Positions 25,496-34,564 of a DNA stretch of 64,000 nt are shown here, in pieces. The stretch is from Sphingobacteriaceae bacterium (GTDB taxonomy: Bacteria > Bacteroidota > Bacteroidia > Sphingobacteriales > Sphingobacteriaceae): contig CAHJWG010000003.1 of assembly GCA_903642215.1 (NCBI GenBank), positions 186,001 to 250,000 of the forward strand, given 5' to 3'. The notes beneath the pieces were generated by a model. That model was not told the DNA's origin. It did no database searches and saw only the letters and a program-made list of their open reading frames with translations. Numbering within the stretch: the stretch's first letter is position 1; each line of letters begins with the position of its first letter. A program made the translations under genes and the position numbers.

Positions 25496-25577
25496 TGTCA
25501 TTTCAACCGATGGGAGAAATCTTCATCGAAAAATTTAGATTGCTTAATGAAGATTTCTCCTTGCAGTCGAAATGACA
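25496..25577. repeat. Imperfect inverted repeat element in the argD-argF gap
   Basis: TGTCATTTCAACCGATGGGA followed by GAAATCTTCAT (25496-25526) is mirrored by ATGAAGATTTCTCC and GCAGTCGAAATGACA (25547-25577). A partial unit CGTCGGGATGACA follows at 25594-25606. Such GTCATTTCGA...GAAATCTTC elements recur in intergenic DNA of many Bacteroidota and form a long RNA hairpin. It may stop or process the operon transcript before argF. Confidence 0.6.
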
Positions 25578-25649
25578 GAAGATTCCTCCTATCGTCGGGA
25601 TGACAAAGCGGCGATCTGTCAATCCTAATAAAATTCCTTCAATATAGAA

Positions 25650-26597
25650 ATGAAATTATTCTCCTCCGTAAACGACGTTGCCGACATAAATTACCTGGTA
25701 AAAGAAGCATTGGATTTGAAAAAAAATCCTTTCGCTTTCCAGCATTTGGGTAAAAATAAAACGATTGGTTTGGTTTTTATGAACCCAAGTTTACGCACAC
25801 GTATGAGTACCCAAAAAGCAGCTATGAATCTGGGTATGAACGTAATGGTTTTAAATATTGATAAAGAAGGCTGGGCTTTAGAACTTCAGGACGGCGTGAA
25901 AATGGATGGCACAACGGTAGAACATATCCGAGAAGCGGCTGCCGTAATGGGGCAATATGTTGATATTTTGGGTTTGCGCTCTTTCCCGGGATTGAAAGAT
26001 CGCGATGAAGATTATAGCGAAGCGATTTTTAACAAGTTTGTGAAACTTTGCGGCGTTCCGGTGGTGAGTTTAGAATCGGCCACGCGGCATCCGCTGCAAA
26101 GTTTGGCGGATTTAATTACGATTGAAGAACTTAAAACCAAACCTCGCCCAAAAGTGGTTTTAACCTGGGCACCGCATGTAAAAGCGTTACCGCAGGCGGT
26201 TCCAAATTCGTTTTCGGAGTGGATGTGTAAGGCTGATGTTGATTTTACAATTGCGCATCCGGCCGGACTGGAGCTTTCTACGGAGTTTACACAAGGCGCA
26301 ACCATCACACATAATCAGGAGGAAGCTTTACAGCACGCGGATTTTATCTACGTAAAAAACTGGTCGGCTTTTGAGCCTTACGGGAAAGTTATTCCGGGAA
26401 ATAAAGACTGGATGCTGACGAATGAGAAATTAATATACACCAACAATGCAAAAGTAATGCACTGTTTGCCGGTTCGGCGCGATCTGGAATTATCCGCAGA
26501 AATTTTAGACGGCCCAAATTCTATCGTGATAAAAGAAGCATCAAACCGGGAATGGGCGGCGCAGGCGGTTTTAAAACAGATGCTGGAAGCGTTGTAA
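25650..26597 (+). CDS. argF': N-acyl-L-ornithine carbamoyltransferase (ArgF' type)
   Basis: This 315-residue carbamoyltransferase resembles N-succinyl-L-ornithine carbamoyltransferase of Bacteroides fragilis along its length. Carbamoyl-phosphate motif SLRTR is at 47-51, with ATRHPLQSLADL, and MHCLPVRRDLE near the C-terminus. In the literature, residue 90 sets the choice between N-succinyl-ornithine (Pro90) and N-acetyl-ornithine (Glu at the matching site in Xanthomonas). Here residue 90 is Val (MDGTTVEH). The acyl group is therefore undetermined. Two dispersed words lie inside (25697, 26526), read VKEAL and VIKEAS. argB, argE and argH are not in the window. Confidence 0.92.
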   Translation: MKLFSSVNDVADINYLVKEALDLKKNPFAFQHLGKNKTIGLVFMNPSLRTRMSTQKAAMNLGMNVMVLNIDKEGWALELQDGVKMDGTTVEHIREAAAVMGQYVDILGLRSFPGLKDRDEDYSEAIFNKFVKLCGVPVVSLESATRHPLQSLADLITIEELKTKPRPKVVLTWAPHVKALPQAVPNSFSEWMCKADVDFTIAHPAGLELSTEFTQGATITHNQEEALQHADFIYVKNWSAFEPYGKVIPGNKDWMLTNEKLIYTNNAKVMHCLPVRRDLELSAEILDGPNSIVIKEASNREWAAQAVLKQMLEAL

Positions 26598-26599
26598 TT

Positions 26600-27862
26600 T
26601 TAAGATTTAGGAATATAAAAAGGTTCCTTTTTAACAAAATATGCGGTTACCTTATTTAAGGTGAGTCCTTGTAAAACAACCGAAAAGATTACGATAAAAT
26701 AACAGCCTGCAATAATAATATGACTGTATTTAGAAGCCGGGATTGATAATGCCAGCGCAATTGAAATTCCGCCCCGAACGCCTGCCCAGGTTAAAATACC
26801 AACATTATTAAAGTTTACCTGCAAAGCGCGGCCCAAAAAAATAATCGGTGCCAAAACACTTAATAATCTGGCAATCAAAACAATCAATATCCCAATAATA
26901 CAAACAAACCAGTAGTAAGTTAAAAACGGCATCATCACAATTTGCAAACCGATCATCACAAATAAAATTGTGTTGAGCAGCTCATCAATCAAAGTCCAGA
27001 ATTTTTCTAAAAACGCATTCATCTTCCCGGAAGGATCTTTACCGAAACGCAAATTACCGATCAGCAAGCCGGCGGCAACCACAGCCAGCGGAATTGATAA
27101 ATGCAGTTTGGTAGCCAGCACCGAAATACCCATAACCAGTGCGAGCGACGACATAACCAGCGTTTGGAAATCATCTACTTTACGCATCAGCCTAAAGGTT
27201 ATAAAAGCCAGGAAACCACCTAAAAAAATTCCTCCGAAAACTTCTTGCGCAAATAAAATGGCAATATGCCTGGGATGCACTTCGCCTCCGGATTGGGAAA
27301 TATATTCTAAAATACTTACAAAAAGGATCAACCCGATCCCATCATTAAAAAGCGATTCGCCGGTTATAATGGTTTCCAGATGCTTTGGTATTTTAGAGTT
27401 TTTTAGAACGGCAGAAACGGCGACAGGATCAGTTGGCGAAATCAAAGCACCGAAAAGCAAACAATAAATAAAAGGAATATCCACTTTTACCAAGCTGGTT
27501 AACCAATCGAAAAGCAAACCGAAAACCAAGGTTGAAACGATTACGCTGATCGTACTCAAAATAAAAACCGGCCGGATTTGCTTTTTAAGTTCAGTCCAAT
27601 CGAAACGCAACGAACCGGCAAAAAGCAAAAACCCAAGCATCACATTTAGCAAGGTTTGCGAAAAATCAATATTTTTATTTAACCCGGTTATACTTTGAAA
27701 AATCACCGGGAAAACTTTACCGGTAAAAACAGCAATTACCGAAACCAGCACTGCAATGGTGATGATACCGATAACGCCGGGGAGTTTTAAAAAGCGGGCA
27801 TTTACATAAGAAAAAACTGCACTGATAACAACCAAAATTGTTATGATGAGAAATGAGTTCAT
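26600..27862 (-). CDS. Cation:proton antiporter (CPA1/NhaP-like)
   Basis: The 420-residue membrane protein from ATG 27862 (MNSFLIITILVV) has about 12 hydrophobic segments. Family features include FGALISPTDPVAVSAVL (the TDP of CPA1 exchangers), ETIITGESLFNDGIGLILF (ND pair in the transport core) and AGVRGGISIALALSIP. It should exchange Na+ or K+ for H+. The longer frame starting at 27952 carries a 30-residue basic extension that breaks the expected N-terminal membrane helix, so the shorter start is preferred. The stop is only 2 bp from the convergent argF' stop. Confidence 0.92.
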   Translation of the reverse strand: MNSFLIITILVVISAVFSYVNARFLKLPGVIGIITIAVLVSVIAVFTGKVFPVIFQSITGLNKNIDFSQTLLNVMLGFLLFAGSLRFDWTELKKQIRPVFILSTISVIVSTLVFGLLFDWLTSLVKVDIPFIYCLLFGALISPTDPVAVSAVLKNSKIPKHLETIITGESLFNDGIGLILFVSILEYISQSGGEVHPRHIAILFAQEVFGGIFLGGFLAFITFRLMRKVDDFQTLVMSSLALVMGISVLATKLHLSIPLAVVAAGLLIGNLRFGKDPSGKMNAFLEKFWTLIDELLNTILFVMIGLQIVMMPFLTYYWFVCIIGILIVLIARLLSVLAPIIFLGRALQVNFNNVGILTWAGVRGGISIALALSIPASKYSHIIIAGCYFIVIFSVVLQGLTLNKVTAYFVKKEPFYIPKS

Positions 27863-28009
27863 CTCCAAATATAATTTAAAGATGGTGTAGATTTTAATTA
27901 TAAGCCGTTTTGTGTTTGTTTTAAACCGGTTTATCTGTAGCCGGCAAAACAATACAGCTGTTAGATGCTTTTTTTATGTAGTAAATTTTCAACCTTAAAC
28001 TATATAAAA

Positions 28010-28363
28010 ATGATAGATCCTAAAGATGAGGTTTTTAGAGACCTGGACGATCAGGCAAGAACCGACGACAACAATCGCACACATGATGATCCGGGATTTT
28101 TGGATGACGAAGAACAGGATACATCCGGCGATACCAATAACGCAACTGAAGAAGGACACGAAATACCAAAAGCAATGACAATAGAACAAGAAGGCGAGAA
28201 ACCTTGGGAAAATACCAGCGGAACCACCAATTTAACCGAAGAACAACTGGAAGAAGTAGATTCGCCATCCACAAACAAAGGTGATGCTGCCGAACAGCCG
28301 GATACTGAAGGGACAGGTTATCACGAAGACCCCGACCAATTGAAAGTTGGCGGAGAAGAGTAA
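28010..28363 (+). CDS. Small acidic, probably disordered protein
   Basis: From ATG 28010 (MIDPKDEVFRDLDDQ) the protein has 117 residues, very rich in Asp, Glu, Thr, Asn and Gly with almost no hydrophobic core. It is expected to be disordered and highly acidic. It resembles stress-associated acidic hypothetical proteins of Sphingobacteriaceae. No domain recognised. A terminator follows at 28389. Confidence 0.7.
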   Translation: MIDPKDEVFRDLDDQARTDDNNRTHDDPGFLDDEEQDTSGDTNNATEEGHEIPKAMTIEQEGEKPWENTSGTTNLTEEQLEEVDSPSTNKGDAAEQPDTEGTGYHEDPDQLKVGGEE

Positions 28364-28388
28364 TATTAATCGTTTATTTTTAATCTGA

Positions 28389-28433
28389 AACACAATGAGC
28401 ATTCTGTACAGAAACTGCTTGTTGTGTTTTTTT
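28389..28433 (+). terminator. Terminator after the acidic-protein gene
   Basis: AACACAATGAGC (28389-28400) pairs with GCTTGTTGTGTT (28417-28428) with minor mispairs, followed by a T run. It lies 26 bp after the stop codon. Confidence 0.65.
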
Positions 28434-28446
28434 ATTTACGGATTTG

Positions 28447-28454
28447 TATCTTTG
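28447..28454 (+). promoter_or_regulatory. Promoter -7 box TATCTTTG of the polyprenyl synthase gene
   Basis: TATCTTTG is an exact TAnnTTTG match, preceded by TTGTG at 28422-28426 with 20 bp between. It is 82 bp upstream of the start codon, directly after the preceding terminator. Confidence 0.5.
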
Positions 28455-28535
28455 GCTGCTGCCACAAAAAATATATTTAAATACGTTTTAGCCTTGGGCT
28501 TTTTCTAATTTATTACTAATCCATAAAACCTGTAA

Positions 28536-29507
28536 ATGCTTAGCATTGAGGAAATTAAAAAGCCGATAGCTGCCGAAATTGATGTTTTTGAAGATACGTT
28601 CAAGGCATCGATGTATAGTTCGGTCCCACTGCTTGATCGCATCACCCATTATATTGTTAAACGGAAAGGCAAGCAGATACGGCCGATGTTCGTTTTTTTT
28701 AGTGCCGGTTTATGCGGTGGCATTAACGATTCTACGCATCGCGGCGCGGCATTGGTAGAGCTTTTGCACACTGCTACTTTAGTGCATGATGATGTGGTAG
28801 ATAACTCTTATCAGCGGCGCGGTTTTTTCTCCATTAATGCACTTTGGAAAAATAAAATTGCTGTTTTGGTTGGCGATTATTTGCTTTCTAAAGGTTTACT
28901 GCTTTCACTGGATAACGATGATTTTCGCCTGCTAAAAATAGTATCCGAAGCGGTTAAGCAAATGAGCGAAGGCGAATTGCTGCAGATTGAAAAAGTTAGG
29001 AAAATGGATGTCGGCGAACCTATTTATTATGAAGTTATCCGACAAAAAACTGCTTCGTTAATTGCCTCCTGCTGTGCTTGCGGCGCAGCTTCTGCCGGTG
29101 CAGATACAGAAACGGTTGAAAAAATGCGGCTTTTTGGCGAGAAAATCGGTATCGCCTTCCAAATAAAAGATGATATGTTTGATTTTGGTGTAGATGATGT
29201 AGGCAAACCGTTAGGCATCGACATTAAGGAAAAAAAAATCACGCTTCCGTTAATTCATGCCTTAAACAAAGCACCGAAAACTGATCGAAAAAATATCATC
29301 AACCTGGTTAAAAACCACAATGAGGAACCTAAAAAAGTAGCCGAAATTATTGCTTTTGTAAAAGATTCCGGTGGTTTGGCTTACGCGGAAACGCAGATGC
29401 TTAAATACCAGGAAGAGGCTTTTGTTGTTTTAAATACATTCCCCGAAAATCAGTTTAAAACAGGCTTGGAGCAGTTGGTTCGTTTTACTACCGAACGCAA
29501 AAAATAG
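28536..29507 (+). CDS. Polyprenyl diphosphate synthase
   Basis: This 323-residue trans-prenyltransferase adds IPP units to make a long-chain polyprenyl diphosphate, used for menaquinone side chains. The first Asp-rich motif is DDVVD (about 86-90) with KGKQIRPMFVFFS before it; the second is FQIKDDMFDFG (about 208-218) with the DDxxD pattern DDMFD. No bulky aromatic pair just upstream of the first motif (LLHTATLVHDD) suggests a long product chain. It is monocistronic with its own promoter. A dispersed word follows its stop (29509-29525). Confidence 0.92.
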   Translation: MLSIEEIKKPIAAEIDVFEDTFKASMYSSVPLLDRITHYIVKRKGKQIRPMFVFFSAGLCGGINDSTHRGAALVELLHTATLVHDDVVDNSYQRRGFFSINALWKNKIAVLVGDYLLSKGLLLSLDNDDFRLLKIVSEAVKQMSEGELLQIEKVRKMDVGEPIYYEVIRQKTASLIASCCACGAASAGADTETVEKMRLFGEKIGIAFQIKDDMFDFGVDDVGKPLGIDIKEKKITLPLIHALNKAPKTDRKNIINLVKNHNEEPKKVAEIIAFVKDSGGLAYAETQMLKYQEEAFVVLNTFPENQFKTGLEQLVRFTTERKK

Positions 29508-29570
29508 GCGGTAAAAGAAGTATTGCAATCAGGATTATTTCTCTGATATTTCCTTTTCCAATTCAAACTT

Positions 29571-29705
29571 ATGAAAAACGTTCTGCTGCTTTTGTTGGTA
29601 TTAATACCCGGATTTCAACTATTTGCTGAAGTTAAACCTATTGATTTTGTGAATTTTAAACAAAGAAAATCAGTTCGTAACATGTGTTTTTTAAGGGTAA
29701 TATGA
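29571..29705 (+). CDS. Possible short secreted peptide
   Basis: A 44-codon frame begins MKNVLLLLLVLIPGFQLFAE, a clear signal-peptide pattern with a likely cleavage after residue 19, then 25 charged residues. No homologue is recognised and the frame ends abruptly, so it may be the 5' stub of a lost exported protein rather than a real peptide gene. Confidence 0.35.
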   Translation: MKNVLLLLLVLIPGFQLFAEVKPIDFVNFKQRKSVRNMCFLRVI

Positions 29706-29724
29706 AAACTGTATTTCTTAAAAA

Positions 29725-31248
29725 TTAAACCATTACACCGCTCATCAGCATCAAAATAGAATCCACATATTCTCTGTTATTGGCCAGGCGCGGCACTTTA
29801 TGCTGGCCGCCAAGTTTGCCTTTTTGCTTCAGCCACTTATAAAAAGTACCGTCTGCAGCGAGGTGGACAATCGGCCGTTTCAAAGCCATATCTTTAAAGC
29901 GTTTGGCATCGTAATCAGAGTTTACTTTTCGTAAAGTCTCATCCAGCAAGTCCACAAAACGTTCAAATTCGTCCGGCTTTTTTTCAAATTCGATGATCCA
30001 TTCATGTCCACCCGCTTGGTTTCCTTCAAAATAAAGCGGTGCTGCAGTATATTCGCGGATGATCGCTCCGGTTTGTGTACATGCTTCTTTTAGGGCACGT
30101 TCGCTGTTATCGATAATTACTTCTTCGCCAAAAGCATTGATAAAATGTTTGGTGCGGCCCGTGATGCGGATGCGAAAAGGTGAAAGCGACGTAAACTGCA
30201 CGGTATCACCAATCATGTATCGCCATAAACCGGAATTGGTGGAGATAATCAACGCATAATTTGTGCCTGCTACTACCTGATCCAACAGCAAAGTTTGCGG
30301 ATCTTCATCAAAAAGATGTTCTACAGGTAAAAATTCGTAGAAAACGCCGTAATCCAGCATCAGCAGCATTTCCTCAGAATCTGATAAATCCTGTATGCCG
30401 AAAAATCCTTCCGAAGCATTATAAGTTTCCATATAATACATCTCCTTATTTGGAATCAGCTTTTTAAAATGATCGCGATACGGCGTAAAAGAAACTGCAC
30501 CATGCACGTATAATTCTAAATTCGGCCAAATTTCCAGCAGGTTGTCTTTTCCGGTAAGTTCCAGTAGACGTTTGGCTAAAACGATATTCCAGGTTGGCAC
30601 ACCACTAATTGCGGTAACATTTTGAAGCTGTGTAATCCGGGCGATCTTTTCTATCTTTTCCTCGTAGTTTTCGAGCAAGGTAACAGATAGTTCGGGCGTT
30701 CGATAAAACTCCGCCCAAAGCGGTAAATTTTTAAGGAGAACTGCTGAAAGATCACCGTAATATGAATCGGTATTTAACTGATTAATTTGATGGCTTCCGC
30801 CTAAAACCAGTGTTTTACCGGTAAATAATTTCGCTTCCGGCCGGTTATTACAGTATAAAGTAAGCATATCTTTGCCACCTTTAAAATGGCATTCTTCCAT
30901 CGCTTCTTCGCTAACCGGAATAAATTTACTGCGATCACTGGTTGTGCCGGATGATTTGGCAAACCATTTTATTTCTGAAGGCCAGAGCACGTTTTGCTCG
31001 CCTTTCATCATACGTTCGATATAAGGTTTCAGTGTATCGTAAGTCTGGATCGGGAAACGCTGCCGGAAATCCTGTACGCTTTCTATACTTTTATAATCAT
31101 ATTTTTTTCCCCATTCCGTATTTTCTGCACTGGTAATCAGGTTTTCAAACCACTCATCCTGTACTTCGTTCGGATACTTCATAAAAAGCTCGATCTGGTG
31201 CATCCGCTTTTTCATGATCCAGGTAACCAACGAGTTAATAAACGTCAT
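29725..31248 (-). CDS. GH3 family acyl-acid-amido synthetase-like protein
   Basis: The 507-residue protein matches the GH3 auxin-responsive family, an ANL-type adenylating fold. KWFAKSSGTTSDRSKFIPVS (about 91-110) is the nucleotide loop; YMETYNASEGFF and YMIGDTVQFTSLSPFRIRITGR (the Y-x-x-GD and hinge regions) follow. Plant GH3 enzymes join amino acids to hormone acids. Bacterial relatives are widespread in Bacteroidota, with unknown substrate. It is last of the recJ-lptB-GH3 operon, with gaps of 6 bp, so the function may be linked to the cell envelope. One dispersed word lies inside (30081), read LKEAC. Confidence 0.9.
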   Translation of the reverse strand: MTFINSLVTWIMKKRMHQIELFMKYPNEVQDEWFENLITSAENTEWGKKYDYKSIESVQDFRQRFPIQTYDTLKPYIERMMKGEQNVLWPSEIKWFAKSSGTTSDRSKFIPVSEEAMEECHFKGGKDMLTLYCNNRPEAKLFTGKTLVLGGSHQINQLNTDSYYGDLSAVLLKNLPLWAEFYRTPELSVTLLENYEEKIEKIARITQLQNVTAISGVPTWNIVLAKRLLELTGKDNLLEIWPNLELYVHGAVSFTPYRDHFKKLIPNKEMYYMETYNASEGFFGIQDLSDSEEMLLMLDYGVFYEFLPVEHLFDEDPQTLLLDQVVAGTNYALIISTNSGLWRYMIGDTVQFTSLSPFRIRITGRTKHFINAFGEEVIIDNSERALKEACTQTGAIIREYTAAPLYFEGNQAGGHEWIIEFEKKPDEFERFVDLLDETLRKVNSDYDAKRFKDMALKRPIVHLAADGTFYKWLKQKGKLGGQHKVPRLANNREYVDSILMLMSGVMV

Positions 31249-31254
31249 AAGGTT

Positions 31255-31992
31255 TTAGGCGAAAGTTTTTCTTTTTAAAACGAAGTTGGAACCAAGGTAT
31301 AATTTGCGCACAATCGGGTCTTCTGCCAGCACTTCGGGTTCTCCGTAACGCAAAATTTTTCCCTCAAAAAGCAGGTAAGCGCGGTCTGTGATTGATAAAG
31401 TTTCCTGCACATTGTGGTCTGTAATCAGGATGCCGATATTACGCGTTCTTAATTTAGCTACCATTGATTGGATTTCTTCTACCGCAATCGGGTCAACACC
31501 TGCAAACGGCTCATCCAGCAAAATAAACTTAGGTTCTGCAGCCAGTGCACGGGCTATTTCTGTCCGCCTACGTTCGCCTCCCGAAAGTAAATCACCGCGG
31601 TTTTTACGAACTATATGCAAACTAAATTCTTCAATCAGTTCTTCCAGTTTATCCTTTTGCTGTGCAGCAGATAATTTGCCCATTTCCAGCACCGCTTTAA
31701 TGTTATCTTCAACGGTCAGCTTCCTAAAAACAGAAGCTTCCTGCGCCAGGTAACCAATTCCTTTTTGTGCACGGCGATACATGGGCGCATCGGTAATATT
31801 TTCATCCTCCAGGTAGATATTACCCTGGTTCGGTTTAATCAAACCTACAATCATGTAAAAAGATGTCGTTTTTCCGGCACCGTTCGGGCCAAGCAAACCT
31901 ACAATTTCCCCTTGCTTTACATCAAAAGTAACATCGTTAACAACTGTTCGCTGCTTGTATTTTTTAATTAAATTTTCTGCTTTTAAAATCAT
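31255..31992 (-). CDS. lptB: LPS export ABC transporter ATPase
   Basis: The 245-residue ATPase of the LptB2FGC complex drives LPS extraction from the inner membrane. It has Walker [10 protein letters not shown] (about 35-43), the LptB-typical [20 protein letters not shown], the signature [15 protein letters not shown] and Walker [13 protein letters not shown]. Its start is 6 bp after recJ and GH3 starts 6 bp after it, one operon on the minus strand. lptC, lptF and lptG are not seen in the window. Confidence 0.95.
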   Translation of the reverse strand: MILKAENLIKKYKQRTVVNDVTFDVKQGEIVGLLGPNGAGKTTSFYMIVGLIKPNQGNIYLEDENITDAPMYRRAQKGIGYLAQEASVFRKLTVEDNIKAVLEMGKLSAAQQKDKLEELIEEFSLHIVRKNRGDLLSGGERRRTEIARALAAEPKFILLDEPFAGVDPIAVEEIQSMVAKLRTRNIGILITDHNVQETLSITDRAYLLFEGKILRYGEPEVLAEDPIVRKLYLGSNFVLKRKTFA

Positions 31993-31998
31993 GCTTTT

Positions 31999-33714
31999 TC
32001 AGATGTCGTAATCAGGATTTACTCTAATTCCTTTCAGGTTTAACTGAAGGGTTTTTTGTTCTTTCCAGCTGTTTTCTTCAATCGTATAACAAATATCCAA
32101 CGGCATACTGTTTTTAACAGATGAAATTTGTTCTCCCAAACTAAAACCGATACAGCTAAAAATCGGGGAGCCATCCTGCATCACGCACATCTTTAAATGT
32201 TTGCCTCCCACCAGGTTTACATCGCCGCTAACATACACATTTTTGGTTATGAAAACCGGCGTCATATTTTCCGGGCCGAAAGGAGCAAGCTGTTTTAATA
32301 TCCTGAAAAAACGCGGTGTAAGCTGGTTAAGATTCAGTTCTGCATCAATCCTGATTCGTTGTACCAGCTGTTCATCCGTAATGTTTGAAGCGACAATCTG
32401 TTCAAAACGTTCGCTAAAAGCAGTTACATTTTCGGGCAGCAAAGTTAAACCTGCCGCGTATTTGTGTCCGCCAAACTGCAACAGCAAATCGCTGCAGCCG
32501 CGTAAAGCTTCGTATAAATCAAACCCGTAAACAGACCTTGCAGAACCGGTAACGCGGCCGTTGTTTTGTGTTAAAACAACGGTTGGCCGATAATATTTTT
32601 CGGTAAGCCGGGAAGCTACAATCCCGATAACGCCTTTGTGCCAATTTTCCTGAAAAACCACGGTCGACCGCCGGTTGATCATCAACGGGTTTTGATCGAT
32701 CATATTTAACGCCTGGCCGGTTATACTTAAATCATGTTCCTTGCGTTCGGTATTTTTTAAGTTGATCAGTTCTCCGTTGTCAAAAGCAGCATCAGTACAA
32801 TCCGCAATTAATAATTCGACTGCATGTTTGGCATCGTCAATCCTACCGGCGGCATTGATGCGCGGGCCGATAGAAAAAACCAGATCGGTAATGCTGTAAT
32901 TTCCGGATTTTCCGGCCACATTCATCAAAGCTTTTAAGCCGATGGACGGATTTGTATTCAGTTTTTCCAGGCCAAAAGCAGCCAAAGTTCTGTTTTCTCC
33001 GTTAACATGAACCAGATCGCAGGCAATGCTAACGGCAACTAAATCGAGGTAACAACTAACTTCTTCCCAGGGAATATTATTTTTTTCGGCATACGCCTGG
33101 ATCAGTTTAAAACCGATTCCGCAGCCGGATAATTCTTTATACGGATAATCACAATCGCTCCTTTTCGGATCTAAAACGGCAACTGCCTGAGGCAATTCTG
33201 CTCCGGGCAAATGGTGATCACAGATAATAAAATCAATGCTTCTTTTACCGGCATAAATTACTTTATCATTTGCTTTAATGCCGCAATCCAAAGCAATAAT
33301 TAAACTAAAGTTATTCTCGGCAGCAAAATCAATTCCGGCTGTAGAAATACCGTAACCTTCTGTATATCTGTTAGGAATATAAAATGAAACGTGATCGTAA
33401 AGCTTTTTAAAAAACTGATAAACTACAGCAACGGAAGTTGTTCCGTCTACATCGTAATCGCCGTAAATCAATATTTTTTCCTGGTTGAGGATGGCTTTTT
33501 CAATCCGCAGAACTGCTTTTTCCATGTCCTGCATCAAAAAAGGATCATGCAGATGGCCAATATCCGGCCGGAAAAAATACTTAGCTTCCTCAAAAGAATT
33601 TACGCCGCGCTGTACCAGTAAACTGCTTAAAACTTCATCAATCTGCAAAACTTCTGCAAGTTGCAAAACCTGCTGCCGGCTGCCTTCCTGCTCTAAAACC
33701 CATCGCTTTTGCAT
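31999..33714 (-). CDS. recJ: Single-stranded-DNA-specific exonuclease RecJ
   Basis: The 571-residue DHH-family 5'-3' exonuclease of recombination and repair carries motif DYDVDGTTS (about 81-89), CDHHLPG with the DHH triad (about 160) and a glycine-rich DHHA1 part (FGGHKYAAGLTL, about 415-426). The OB-like C-terminal region is present. Length is normal. It is first gene of the recJ-lptB-GH3 operon. One dispersed word lies inside (33236), read AGKRSI. Confidence 0.95.
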   Translation of the reverse strand: MQKRWVLEQEGSRQQVLQLAEVLQIDEVLSSLLVQRGVNSFEEAKYFFRPDIGHLHDPFLMQDMEKAVLRIEKAILNQEKILIYGDYDVDGTTSVAVVYQFFKKLYDHVSFYIPNRYTEGYGISTAGIDFAAENNFSLIIALDCGIKANDKVIYAGKRSIDFIICDHHLPGAELPQAVAVLDPKRSDCDYPYKELSGCGIGFKLIQAYAEKNNIPWEEVSCYLDLVAVSIACDLVHVNGENRTLAAFGLEKLNTNPSIGLKALMNVAGKSGNYSITDLVFSIGPRINAAGRIDDAKHAVELLIADCTDAAFDNGELINLKNTERKEHDLSITGQALNMIDQNPLMINRRSTVVFQENWHKGVIGIVASRLTEKYYRPTVVLTQNNGRVTGSARSVYGFDLYEALRGCSDLLLQFGGHKYAAGLTLLPENVTAFSERFEQIVASNITDEQLVQRIRIDAELNLNQLTPRFFRILKQLAPFGPENMTPVFITKNVYVSGDVNLVGGKHLKMCVMQDGSPIFSCIGFSLGEQISSVKNSMPLDICYTIEENSWKEQKTLQLNLKGIRVNPDYDI

Positions 33715-33790
33715 ATCTTTAAAAAGTTCAAACCGTAAAGATAGTTATTGACTTATCATTATACACGTTTAAACAGATTTTAGCATTTCT

Positions 33791-34564
33791 ATGAAAATAC
33801 ACGCATTGGGCGAAGGTTCTTTTTCTGTTGATTCGACCAAAAAATTCGTTCCGTTTAATCCGTTAACTGATAATTCGCAAGACCGGAAAGGCTCTCTTTT
33901 TATCCACGTACAACCATTTTTACTTCAAACCGAAAACGATTTAATTTTGATGGATGCCGGTTTAGGGTTTAAAAATCCGAACGGCGAACTGATGCTTTAC
34001 GACAATATCAGAAAAGCAGGTTTTGAACCGAAAGAAGTTACGCTCGTTTTAATGTCGCATTTGCACAATGACCATACCGGCGGTTTGGTTACGGAACAGC
34101 ATGGAAAAACGGAACCTGCTTTTCCTGATGCGGAGCATGTGATACAGCGTGGCGAGTGGGAAACAGCTTTTTCCGGCAAATCAACCTCGTATCAGGAACC
34201 GAGATTTGAAATTTTACAGCGTTCTGCCAACATTAATTTAGTAGAAGGAAGCGGTACGCTCAAAAACGGAATTTCCTATGAATTGACCGGTGGACATTGC
34301 CAGTATCATCAGGTTTTTAAAATCATTTCTGAAGGAAAAACTTATTTTTTTGGTGGAGATGTTTTGCCGGAACCCGAACAATTGATCAGAAAGTTTGCTG
34401 CCAAATACGATTTTGACGGAAGGAAAGCAATGGAATTACGCGAAGAATTTGGGAAACAAGCTGCTGCAGAAGATTGGATATGCTTGTTTTATCATGCAAA
34501 AAACCTTGCGATTGGCAAGGTTACAGCTGAAAACGGATTTTCGGTAAAAAGTTATGAAGATTAA
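33791..34564 (+). CDS. MBL-fold metallo-hydrolase
   Basis: The 257-residue protein has the metallo-beta-lactamase motif SHLHNDHTGGL (about 89-99, H-x-H-x-D-H), a second metal-ligand region TGGHCQYHQV (about 173-182) and a terminal FYHAKN. It is a soluble, cytoplasmic type without signal peptide, and the substrate is unknown. It divides from recJ across 76 bp. Its 3' end overlaps the convergent response regulator by 4 bp. Confidence 0.88.
   Translation: MKIHALGEGSFSVDSTKKFVPFNPLTDNSQDRKGSLFIHVQPFLLQTENDLILMDAGLGFKNPNGELMLYDNIRKAGFEPKEVTLVLMSHLHNDHTGGLVTEQHGKTEPAFPDAEHVIQRGEWETAFSGKSTSYQEPRFEILQRSANINLVEGSGTLKNGISYELTGGHCQYHQVFKIISEGKTYFFGGDVLPEPEQLIRKFAAKYDFDGRKAMELREEFGKQAAAEDWICLFYHAKNLAIGKVTAENGFSVKSYED

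Noticed and set aside
26970..27467. Long antisense frame inside the antiporter gene
   Set aside because: It is a shadow of the membrane protein code, with no start-site signal.
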